Under the pieces are notes generated by a model. It had not been told where the DNA came from. It saw only the letters and a program-made list of their open reading frames with translations, and did no database searches. DNA of 7,846 bases from JAWPNA01 sp045402695 (GTDB taxonomy: Bacteria > Acidobacteriota > Polarisedimenticolia > JACPZX01 > DASXTC01), in NCBI GenBank assembly GCA_045402695.1, contig JAWPNA010000345.1:1-7846 (forward strand). Reading direction: 5' to 3'. The position numbers were made by a program, and so were the translations under genes. This document shows, one piece after another, positions 1 through 6,190 of this stretch (positions within the stretch are counted from its first letter, which is position 1; the number at the start of each line of letters is the position of its first letter).

Positions 1-1068
1 GCCGGCGCGCTCGAGTTTCGTCAGGAACAGTCGCACCAAGCGTTCGGACGCGGCAGCGCGTGCCAGAGCCCAGGCGGCCGCCGATCCGGCTCCCGGACGG
101 AAGACGCCGGCCAGGGCCGCTTCCACGGCCAGGCCGATCAGTCGGCGGTTCTGCGCCGGGGCCGTGAACTCGAGACGCCGTCCGCAGGCGCGAAGCGCGG
201 CTTCGAGAACGCGCAGCCCGGTGGCCTTGCTCAGGCGCGGGCCGCCGATTTGTTGAAGCGTCCGCAGAATCTCGCGCGTGACGTCACTCAGAAGCGTGTT
301 GGCCGAACCGGCCTGCTGCACCAGCCATCCGGGGTTCTGCACCACTTCGTCCATGACCACCTCGAGCAGCTCAGTGAAATCCTGCGCCGTGAAGACGGGC
401 TTCCACGTGGCCCCAGCAGGAGCGGGCTGAGAGAGCTGCGTCAGGAATTCCCGCGTGGCGACCAGCAGCAGATGCTTGTGCGGCTGATTGGCGCCGTCCG
501 GCATCAACAGCTCCAGGTTGCCCGCCGTGTGAGCCAGCACGAGGCGGATGGCTTCCGGGATGAGTTGCGGTCCGAAGGGTGCCGCGGCCTGCGCCAGGTC
601 GCCGGCGGTGGCCGCGACCAGCCCCTTGAGGAATACGTTGCCGCCGGCCACCAGCGACGGATGGTGACTCACGGCCAGAAGCGCGGCCTTCATCACGCGG
701 TCCAGCGTCTGCGAGGTGAACAGCGCGCTGAGATTCACGGCGTTGGTGGTGAGAACCGAATCAAACACGCCCCGGCCGACGCTGCTGATCAACTCCGCCT
801 GGCCTGCGCCGCTGATGCCGAGATATTTCTGCGGGTCGGCGAAGACGGTGGCGCTCGCTGACTGCAACACGCTGCGGAAGACGAGCTGCGACCAGCCGCG
901 TGCGCGCTCGACGCCGGAAAGCGTGAGCCCCGTCCCGGCCAGGAATTTCCGCGCGTCGTCATGCAGGCCTTTGGCTACCGCTGCCACCAAGTCGCGGGCG
1001 TGGTCGCCCTGCGAGACGATTTCAGGGTTGTCGCGAAGCGTTTCGAGCGCGGCGATGAACATGCCCTC
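1..1068 (-). repeat. Protein-level tandem repeat within the minus-strand gene (three units plus the start of a fourth)
   Basis: Translated residues 197-314, 315-424 and 425-530 align as three units, and residues 531-552 look like the start of a fourth that continues past the edge. Each unit opens with a hydrophobic helix leading to a short turn: MFIAALETLRDNPEIV, VMKAALLAVSHHPSLV and LLEVVMDEVVQNPGWLV. A second helix follows: DLVAAVAKGL, KGLVAATAGDL and LLSDVTREIL. A related, more divergent helical pair fills the second half of each unit, with second helices such as LLLVATREFL and LIGLAVEAAL. The repeat is visible in protein only; the DNA copies have diverged. Boundaries are approximate and made by eye. 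Confidence 0.6.
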
Positions 1069-1656
1069 GAGAATTTCCCGGCTGCCGTCCTCGGCGAAAT
1101 CAATGTCCTGAAACGGCTCCAACAGGCTGCGCAAGACGCGGCCCCGCCGCGATTCGGGCGAAAGCACGCCCGGCACCTCCACCGCGAAGTCCACCGCGAT
1201 GTTGACGAGCGTGCCGGCCATGCGCCGCAACAAGGTGGGATTCGGGTCGCGGCCTTCCTGCCACTGCCGGATGGTGAGCAGCGGGATGACGTCCTCGTTG
1301 GTGAGACCTGCCGGGTTCTTGCCTGGGTCCGTGCCGATGAGCTGGCCGGATTCGGCGCGACGCAGCGTCTTGTGGTCCCGGTACCTCTGGAGGAGCTCCG
1401 CCTCATCAGGCGCAGGCAGCGGGCCGGGTTTGTTGAGCAGCGTCTGCAGGCTAAGATCAGCAGCGAAGAGGTCCTGCCCCGCGCCCAGGCGGAAATACGA
1501 CTGCACGGTGGAGAGATCTTCCTGCATGGGGAAATCGGGCAGCGGGAGGGTGAGCCCGCGGGAGCGCGTCGAGTCGGCATATGCGTGGCGGAACTGCGCG
1601 TTCATGCGCAGCGCCGCGCGGATGGCAAAGAGAATGACGTCCACTTCGCCGGGCAT
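1..1656 (-). CDS. Large helical-repeat protein of unrecognised family (partial, N-terminal 552 residues)
   Basis: The frame is open from an ATG at 1656-1654 to the left edge with no stop in 552 codons, so only the N-terminal part is present. The start is supported by a GAGGGGG Shine-Dalgarno-like run 4 bases upstream (1661-1667) and a promoter further up. The only upstream in-frame alternative I found before a TAG at 1713-1711 is a TTG at 1695. The protein begins MPGEVDVILFAIRAALRMN and has no signal peptide or clear membrane span. Residues 1-195 look like a mixed helical N-terminal domain with a proline/charge-rich stretch (77-140). Residues 197-552 form a degenerate tandem repeat of about 110-120 residues per unit; an N/H-P-x-[hydrophobic]-V motif recurs at residues 210, 332 and 441. 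No catalytic motif was recognised. A scaffold or structural role is possible for an all-helical repeat protein, but this is only a guess. I am confident that it is coding and do not know its function. Confidence 0.82.
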   Translation of the reverse strand, partial: MPGEVDVILFAIRAALRMNAQFRHAYADSTRSRGLTLPLPDFPMQEDLSTVQSYFRLGAGQDLFAADLSLQTLLNKPGPLPAPDEAELLQRYRDHKTLRRAESGQLIGTDPGKNPAGLTNEDVIPLLTIRQWQEGRDPNPTLLRRMAGTLVNIAVDFAVEVPGVLSPESRRGRVLRSLLEPFQDIDFAEDGSREILEGMFIAALETLRDNPEIVSQGDHARDLVAAVAKGLHDDARKFLAGTGLTLSGVERARGWSQLVFRSVLQSASATVFADPQKYLGISGAGQAELISSVGRGVFDSVLTTNAVNLSALFTSQTLDRVMKAALLAVSHHPSLVAGGNVFLKGLVAATAGDLAQAAAPFGPQLIPEAIRLVLAHTAGNLELLMPDGANQPHKHLLLVATREFLTQLSQPAPAGATWKPVFTAQDFTELLEVVMDEVVQNPGWLVQQAGSANTLLSDVTREILRTLQQIGGPRLSKATGLRVLEAALRACGRRLEFTAPAQNRRLIGLAVEAALAGVFRPGAGSAAAWALARAAASERLVRLFLTKLERAG

Positions 1657-1660
1657 GAAT

Positions 1661-1667
1661 CCCCCTC
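1661..1667 (-). promoter_or_regulatory. Ribosome binding site for the minus-strand gene
   Basis: Read on the minus strand, GAGGGGG lies 4 bases before the ATG at 1656. The spacing is slightly short but acceptable. It supports this ATG over the in-frame TTG further upstream. Confidence 0.5.
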
Positions 1668-1707
1668 GCGGACGACAGTCTGGGCAATAAGGCAACCGGT
1701 GGCCCGT

Positions 1708-1735
1708 ACTCTACTCCCAATCAATGAGGTGTCAA
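1708..1735 (-). promoter_or_regulatory. Sigma70-like promoter for the minus-strand gene
   Basis: On the minus strand a perfect TTGACA (-35, 1735-1730) is followed after 16 bases by TAGAGT (-10, 1713-1708), which matches TATAAT at four of six positions. This would start transcription near 1700 and give a leader of about 45 bases before the ATG at 1656. The hexamer stands out because the surroundings are GC-rich. The call is by sequence match only. Confidence 0.5.
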
Positions 1736-1753
1736 GCAAAACGATAGGCGAGG

Positions 1754-1781
1754 TTGAGGTCGATCCCGCGGTGGATAGGAT
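1754..1781 (+). promoter_or_regulatory. Candidate promoter for the amidase-kinase-kinase operon
   Basis: TTGAGG (1754-1759) and TAGGAT (1776-1781) are separated by 16 bases and each match the sigma70 consensus at four of six positions. Transcription would start near 1788, leaving a leader of about 125 bases before the GTG at 1916. A second, poorer candidate is TTGCAC at 1784 with TATGCG at 1808. Both are weak matches. Confidence 0.25.
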
Positions 1782-1903
1782 CCTTGCACGAGGACCCCAC
1801 CCAAGGGTATGCGTCTGGGCGTCACTGGCACGGATGAGGTAGATTCACGCGATGTGCCCGGCGCCCGGCTCTTACCTCGATGATCTCGGGCTGTGCGGGA
1901 ATC

Positions 1904-1909
1904 AAGGAG
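1904..1909 (+). promoter_or_regulatory. Ribosome binding site that decides the amidase start
   Basis: AAGGAG ends 6 bases before the GTG at 1916. The upstream in-frame ATG at 1880 has no comparable purine-rich site, so this element favours GTG as the true start. Confidence 0.6.
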
Positions 1910-1915
1910 CGAGCG

Positions 1916-3526
1916 GTGAGACAGGTGAGTGCGGTGAGATCGGGAGTGCGTCTCTGCGGCGCGATCGCCGGCATCACGACCAGCGCTCTGTTCGGCGCGG
2001 GGATGGGCCTCACTCAAGCGGCGCCTCCGACCAACTCCGCCGCGGAGGTCGTGCTCGAAGAGGCGACGGTGGATCAACTCCAGGGCTGGATGAAGAGCGG
2101 CCGGGTGACGTCGGTCGCCCTCGTCCGGATGTACCTGGATCGGATCGAGGCGCTGGATCGCAACGGTCCACGCCTGAACTCGGTGATCGAGCTCAACCCG
2201 GAGGCGCAGGAGATCGCCGCCCGTCTCGACGGTGAGCGGAAGGCGGGCACGGTGCGCGGGCCGCTGCACGGAATCCCCGTGCTCATCAAGGACAACATCA
2301 ATACCGGCGACCGCATGATGACCACGGCTGGTTCGCTGGCGCTGGCCGGTTCCCCGGCCTCGAAAGACGCGCGCGTGGCCGGCCTTCTGCGCGAAGCGGG
2401 CGTGGTGATCCTGGGCAAGACGAATCTCTCCGAGTGGGCGAACTTCCGCTCGACCCGCTCCACGAGCGGCTGGAGCGGCCGCGGCGGCCAGACGAAGAAC
2501 CCCTATGCGCTCGAGCGAAGCCCATCCGGATCGAGCTCAGGCACGGGAACCGCCATCGCGGCGAGCCTGGCTGCAATCGGCATCGGAACCGAGACGGATG
2601 GGTCGATCGTGTCGCCATCCAGCGTGGCCGGGCTGGTAGGTTTGAAGCCGACCGTGGGACTGGTGAGCCGCTCTGGCATCGTGCCGATCTCCGCCAGCCA
2701 GGACACCGCCGGACCGATGACCAGGACGGTGGCCGACGCGGCCGCTCTGCTGGGCGCGATTGCCGGCGTTGATCCCGATGATCCGGTGACGGGATCCGCC
2801 ATCGGCCACATCGAGCACGACTACACCCGGTTTCTCGACGCCGGCGGACTCCGTGGCGCGCGGATCGGAGTGGCGCGGAAGAAATTCACCGGCTACAGCG
2901 CGCCCACCGACCAGCTTTTCGAGCAGGCGATCGCCGACCTTCATCGGCTGGGCGCCGAGATCGTGGATCCCGCCGACATCGGCAATGCCGGCGAGTATGA
3001 CCAGGCCGAGCTCGATGTTCTGCTATACGAATTCAAGGACGGCCTGAACCGGTATCTCGAGGGCCGGACCGGGGTCCCGATCCGCTCTCTGCGGGAGGCC
3101 ATCGAGTTCAACGAGAAGAACAAGGACCGGGAAATGCCGCACTTCGGGCAGGAGCGGATGTTGCAAGCCCAGGAGAAGGGGCCGCTCACCGAAGAAGCCT
3201 ATCGTCAGGCACTGGACAAGAGCCGCAAGCTGGCCCGGGAAGGGATCGACGGGACGCTGTCGGGCTCCAACCTGGATGCGATCATCGCGCCGACGGGGAA
3301 CCCCACCTGGCCGATCGATCTGATCAATGGTGACCATTATCTGGGCGACAGCTCCACCCCGGCAGCGGTCTCCGGCTATCCCAGCATCACCGTCACGATG
3401 GGATCGATCCACGGGCTGCCGGTGGGGCTGAGTTTCATCGGTCCGGCCTGGTCGGAAGGCAGGCTGCTGCGGCTGGCGTATGCCTACGAGCAGGGCACCC
3501 GGCTTCGGCGGCCACCGAAGTTGTAG
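1916..3526 (+). CDS. Secreted amidase-signature hydrolase, probable peptide amidase
   Basis: This is a complete 536-residue amidase-signature enzyme. The family uses a Ser-cisSer-Lys triad to hydrolyse amide bonds. The triad is visible: Lys125 in LIKDN, cis-Ser206 in GSSSG and nucleophile Ser230 in TETDGS. The 24-residue spacing between the two serines is the family standard. From memory, the stretches SEWANFR, SGWSGRGGQTKNPY, GLKPTVGLVSR and SQDTAGPM closely match the peptide amidase of Stenotrophomonas maltophilia, which removes the C-terminal amide of peptides. The family and fold are secure; the substrate is inferred. I chose the GTG at 1916 because of its AAGGAG site and because it gives a standard signal peptide: Arg at 2, 8 and 12, a hydrophobic core at 13-32, and likely cleavage after the TQAA at 33-36. 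An ATG at 1880 would add 12 residues with no ribosome binding site. The next gene starts 9 bases after the stop. GatA is unlikely because the protein is exported and no GatB or GatC is nearby. Confidence 0.9.
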   Translation: MRQVSAVRSGVRLCGAIAGITTSALFGAGMGLTQAAPPTNSAAEVVLEEATVDQLQGWMKSGRVTSVALVRMYLDRIEALDRNGPRLNSVIELNPEAQEIAARLDGERKAGTVRGPLHGIPVLIKDNINTGDRMMTTAGSLALAGSPASKDARVAGLLREAGVVILGKTNLSEWANFRSTRSTSGWSGRGGQTKNPYALERSPSGSSSGTGTAIAASLAAIGIGTETDGSIVSPSSVAGLVGLKPTVGLVSRSGIVPISASQDTAGPMTRTVADAAALLGAIAGVDPDDPVTGSAIGHIEHDYTRFLDAGGLRGARIGVARKKFTGYSAPTDQLFEQAIADLHRLGAEIVDPADIGNAGEYDQAELDVLLYEFKDGLNRYLEGRTGVPIRSLREAIEFNEKNKDREMPHFGQERMLQAQEKGPLTEEAYRQALDKSRKLAREGIDGTLSGSNLDAIIAPTGNPTWPIDLINGDHYLGDSSTPAAVSGYPSITVTMGSIHGLPVGLSFIGPAWSEGRLLRLAYAYEQGTRLRRPPKL

Positions 3527-3535
3527 ACTCTCGCG

Positions 3536-6187
3536 ATGCCCCTGACACCCGGCTCCCGCCTAGGCCCCTACGAGATCGTTTCGCCGCTCGGCGCGGGAGG
3601 GATGGGCGAGGTCTGGCGGGCGAAGGACACCACTCTCGACCGCGAAGTGGCGATCAAGCTCCTGCCCACCGCGTTCACCTCGGACTCCGAACGCCTCGCG
3701 CGCTTCGAGCGGGAGGCGAAGGTCCTGGCCTCGCTCAACCACCCGCACGTAGCAGCCATTCACGGTCTGCACGATGCGGGAGGGCGGAGGTTCCTCTCCA
3801 TGGAGCTGGTGCCTGGGGAGGACCTGTCGCAGCGCCTCGCCCGCGGTCCGCTCCCGGTGGAGGAGGCCATGGCTGCCGCCCGACAGATCATCGAGGCGCT
3901 GGAGTATGCCCACGACCGCGGGATTGTCCACCGCGATTTGAAGCCCGCCAATATCAAGATCACACCCGATGGAGGGGTGAAGGTCCTGGACTACGGCCTG
4001 GCGAAGGCGATGGTGGGCGACCCGTCGATCTCTGGACCGGTCTCCACGCCCACGATGTTGCCGACCATCACCAGCGCGGGCACCGCTGTCGGGACGATCC
4101 TCGGCACCGCCGCCTACATGAGCCCCGAGCAGGCCAGGGGCCGGCCGGTGGACAAACGTGCGGACATCTGGGCATTCGGCTGCGTTCTGTGGGAGATGCT
4201 CACGGGCCGCCGCGCGTTCGACGGGGAAACCGTGACCGATGTCCTGGCGGCGGTGGTGACGCGCGATCCCGACCCGAACACACTGCCCTCCTCTACGCCG
4301 CCCTCCGTGCGACGGCTGCTGCAGCGCTGCCTGGACAAGGACCCGCGCACGCGCCTCCGAGACGTGGGCGAGGCGCGGATCGTGCTTGCCTTCCCGGGAG
4401 GCGAAGAGGTTGCGGGCGCCGCGGCGGACGCGGGCCAGGCGACGTCCGCGCGCGGTCGGACGGGGTGGATCGTCGGCGCGATTCTCGCGCTCGTGGCGGG
4501 AGTGGCGCTCGGGAGGTTCGTCTTCGCGCCGAACGTGCCGCCCGCCCGGGCGTTCGAATTCGACGTGACCCTGCCGGGCCAGCGTATCGAGACGGGCTCG
4601 CTGGCGCTGTCACCAGACGGCTCGATGTTGGCGTTCGCAGCGCGGGACAAAGACGGCCAGAGGCATCTGTGCGTCCGGAGCATGGATTCAATCGAGGCGC
4701 GAGTTTTTCCAGGCACGGCCGGCGCACTCCATCCGTTCTGGTCGCGGGACGGGAAGGAGATCGGCTTCTTCATCGAGAACCAGCTCCTCCGGATCGCGCT
4801 GGACGGGGCGGCGCGCCCGATCGGCCTGATTCCCGACCCTCTGGGGGGGAGTTGGGGCGCCAACGACGTGATCCTGGTGGGCAGCAGCTCCGGACCGATC
4901 AGAAAGGTCGCCGCGTCGGGCGGGCGGCCCCCAGTGGCCGTGACCGAGATCGACAAGGGAGTGGAGGACACCCACGTCTGGCCGGCGTTCCTCCCGGACG
5001 GGAAGCAGTTCGTATTCCTCGCCGATGCGTCCTCGGACGAGGGCCACCGGATCCGCTTGGGGGACTTGGATGGGGGACCGACGAGGATCCTGAAGAAAGG
5101 GGTCCGTTCGCAGCCGATCATCGATCCAGCCGGACGCCTGTTGCTGGCCGAGCTCGGCCAACTGGTCGCCTATCCGTTGGACCTGAGGAGCGGAGGGCTT
5201 CAGGACCAATCCGTGCTGCTCGCGACGAAGGTGTATCCCCTGACCGCGCATCACCAGGCCCCCTTTTCGGCGGCCGCCGGGGAGACGCTGGCGTTTCAGA
5301 ACGGATCGGGGGACATGGAGCTCGTCCTGCTCGATTTTGAAGGACACGTGATCCGGAAGCTCACGGACCCCGACCGGATCGGCAACCCGGCGATCTCCCC
5401 CGACGGGCGGCGGGTCTCCTTCGAGATCTTCACCGACACAAGAGAGCGGCTCGTCTGGGTCCAGGACCTGGAGCGAGGGGTGCGCACGGCGATCTCCCAG
5501 CGTGGCAACGCTGCCGACAGCTCGGCCTGGGGAGCCGACGGCGAAACGGTCTATTTCGATGCGAATCCCGGCGGGAAATGGGATGTGTATCGCAAGGCGG
5601 TGAGTGGTGGCGGCGAGCCGGAACCCTTAGGATCGCCGGCCCAGAGCGACATTACGATGATGGACACATCCGCCGACGGACGCTGGATGCTCACCACGAT
5701 CCTGACGGTGGAGAACAAGAACGACCTCGTCCTGCACGACCTGGCGACGGCGAAGGGTGCCTGGATTGAGTGGTGCAAGAGCCCGTTCGAGGAGGACTTC
5801 GGCAGCTTCTCTCCCGACTCGCGCTGGATCGCGTACACGACCGACGCTTCGGGACGCAAGGAGGTCTTCGTCGCTCCCGTTGCAGGTGGGCCGTCCGCGC
5901 GCCGGTTCCAGATTTCCTCTGGCGGCGGCTTCGAGCCGCGGTTCTCCCCCGACGGAAAGAAGATCTACTACCGATCCGCGAGGGACGAGTGGATGTCGGC
6001 CGACCTCGACATGTCGGGCGATCGCATCGATGCGAAAACCCCGAGGGCTCTGTTCTCCCTGGTGGCGGTCGATCTCCCCTGGGTGCGCAACGTCGTGGAC
6101 GTGATGCCCGACGGATCGGGGTTTCTGGCCGTCCGCCCCGTCGGATCGAACGAGACGGCGATCCGCGTGCGGATCAGGGGGCACTGA
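3536..6187 (+). CDS. Membrane-anchored serine/threonine protein kinase with C-terminal PD40/TolB-like beta-propeller
   Basis: This is a complete 883-residue Hanks-type kinase. The kinase domain spans about 12-284: glycine loop GAGGMGEV (19-26), ATP-binding Lys41 in VAIK, probable helix-C Glu60, catalytic loop HRDLKPAN (132-139), DYG (152-154) in place of DFG, activation segment ending in SPEQA (196-200), and DIWAFG (210-215). All catalytic residues are present, so it should be active. A linker follows, then one membrane span at about 311-330. From about 340 there are at least eight SPDG-like blade motifs, near 359, 403, 487, 621, 666, 712, 759 and 804, typical of a PD40/WD40-like propeller. 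The likely topology is kinase inside and propeller outside, as in PknB-type receptor kinases. The ATG at 3536 lies 9 bases after the amidase stop, begins MPLTPGSRLGPYEIV as expected, and has no strong ribosome binding site, which suggests translational coupling. The ligand and the phosphorylation targets are unknown. Confidence 0.93.
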   Translation: MPLTPGSRLGPYEIVSPLGAGGMGEVWRAKDTTLDREVAIKLLPTAFTSDSERLARFEREAKVLASLNHPHVAAIHGLHDAGGRRFLSMELVPGEDLSQRLARGPLPVEEAMAAARQIIEALEYAHDRGIVHRDLKPANIKITPDGGVKVLDYGLAKAMVGDPSISGPVSTPTMLPTITSAGTAVGTILGTAAYMSPEQARGRPVDKRADIWAFGCVLWEMLTGRRAFDGETVTDVLAAVVTRDPDPNTLPSSTPPSVRRLLQRCLDKDPRTRLRDVGEARIVLAFPGGEEVAGAAADAGQATSARGRTGWIVGAILALVAGVALGRFVFAPNVPPARAFEFDVTLPGQRIETGSLALSPDGSMLAFAARDKDGQRHLCVRSMDSIEARVFPGTAGALHPFWSRDGKEIGFFIENQLLRIALDGAARPIGLIPDPLGGSWGANDVILVGSSSGPIRKVAASGGRPPVAVTEIDKGVEDTHVWPAFLPDGKQFVFLADASSDEGHRIRLGDLDGGPTRILKKGVRSQPIIDPAGRLLLAELGQLVAYPLDLRSGGLQDQSVLLATKVYPLTAHHQAPFSAAAGETLAFQNGSGDMELVLLDFEGHVIRKLTDPDRIGNPAISPDGRRVSFEIFTDTRERLVWVQDLERGVRTAISQRGNAADSSAWGADGETVYFDANPGGKWDVYRKAVSGGGEPEPLGSPAQSDITMMDTSADGRWMLTTILTVENKNDLVLHDLATAKGAWIEWCKSPFEEDFGSFSPDSRWIAYTTDASGRKEVFVAPVAGGPSARRFQISSGGGFEPRFSPDGKKIYYRSARDEWMSADLDMSGDRIDAKTPRALFSLVAVDLPWVRNVVDVMPDGSGFLAVRPVGSNETAIRVRIRGH
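4106..4136 (+). repeat. 31-base exact repeat shared by the two kinase genes, copy 1
   Basis: This block encodes the TAAYMSPEQA part of the activation segment and P+1 loop. It is identical at every base to 6743-6773 in the next gene, although the flanking DNA differs. It is a direct repeat within the operon. Confidence 0.8.
6176..6181 (+). promoter_or_regulatory. Ribosome binding site of the second kinase
   Basis: AGGGGG lies inside the last codons of the first kinase gene, 9 bases before the GTG at 6191. With only 3 bases between stop and start, reinitiation by terminating ribosomes is also likely. Confidence 0.4.
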
Positions 6188-6190
6188 ACC

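Larger units (their letters stand above)
1657..1915. other. Divergent intergenic region
   Basis: These 259 bases separate two divergently transcribed genes and are the only sizeable non-coding stretch in the window. They hold the TTGACA promoter reading left, a weaker promoter candidate reading right, and the ribosome binding sites of both genes. The leftmost 60-80 bases are less GC-rich than the flanking genes. I see no convincing terminator hairpin, riboswitch, tRNA or operator palindrome. Frames that stay open here do not continue the protein-like pattern of either neighbour. Confidence 0.6.

Noticed and set aside
250..861. Plus-strand open frame of 203 codons
   Set aside because: It is antisense to the same partial gene, with Arg/Gln/His-rich composition and no motif. 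The minus-strand frame explains the codon pattern.
975..1580. Minus-strand frame of 201 codons in a different register
   Set aside because: It is a Ser/Arg/Cys-rich shadow overlapping the uninterrupted 552-codon frame on the same strand.
961..1842. Long plus-strand open frame of 293 codons
   Set aside because: It is antisense to the minus-strand gene, runs through the intergenic promoter region, lacks a recognisable domain, and has an Arg/Gly-rich composition typical of a shadow frame in GC-rich DNA.
1880..1894. Lipobox-like ISGC at the extreme N-terminus if the amidase began at ATG 1880
   Set aside because: There is no positively charged and hydrophobic region before the Cys, so it cannot be a lipoprotein signal. 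The GTG start removes it altogether.
1917..1953. Three GGTGAG copies near the amidase start as a possible operator
   Set aside because: Spacing is irregular, the copies lie within coding sequence, and they are explained by codons for Val, Arg and Ser in the signal peptide.
4189..5340. Plus-strand frame of 383 codons inside the first kinase
   Set aside because: It is an Arg/Gly/Pro-rich alternative register of a gene whose own frame carries all kinase and propeller motifs.
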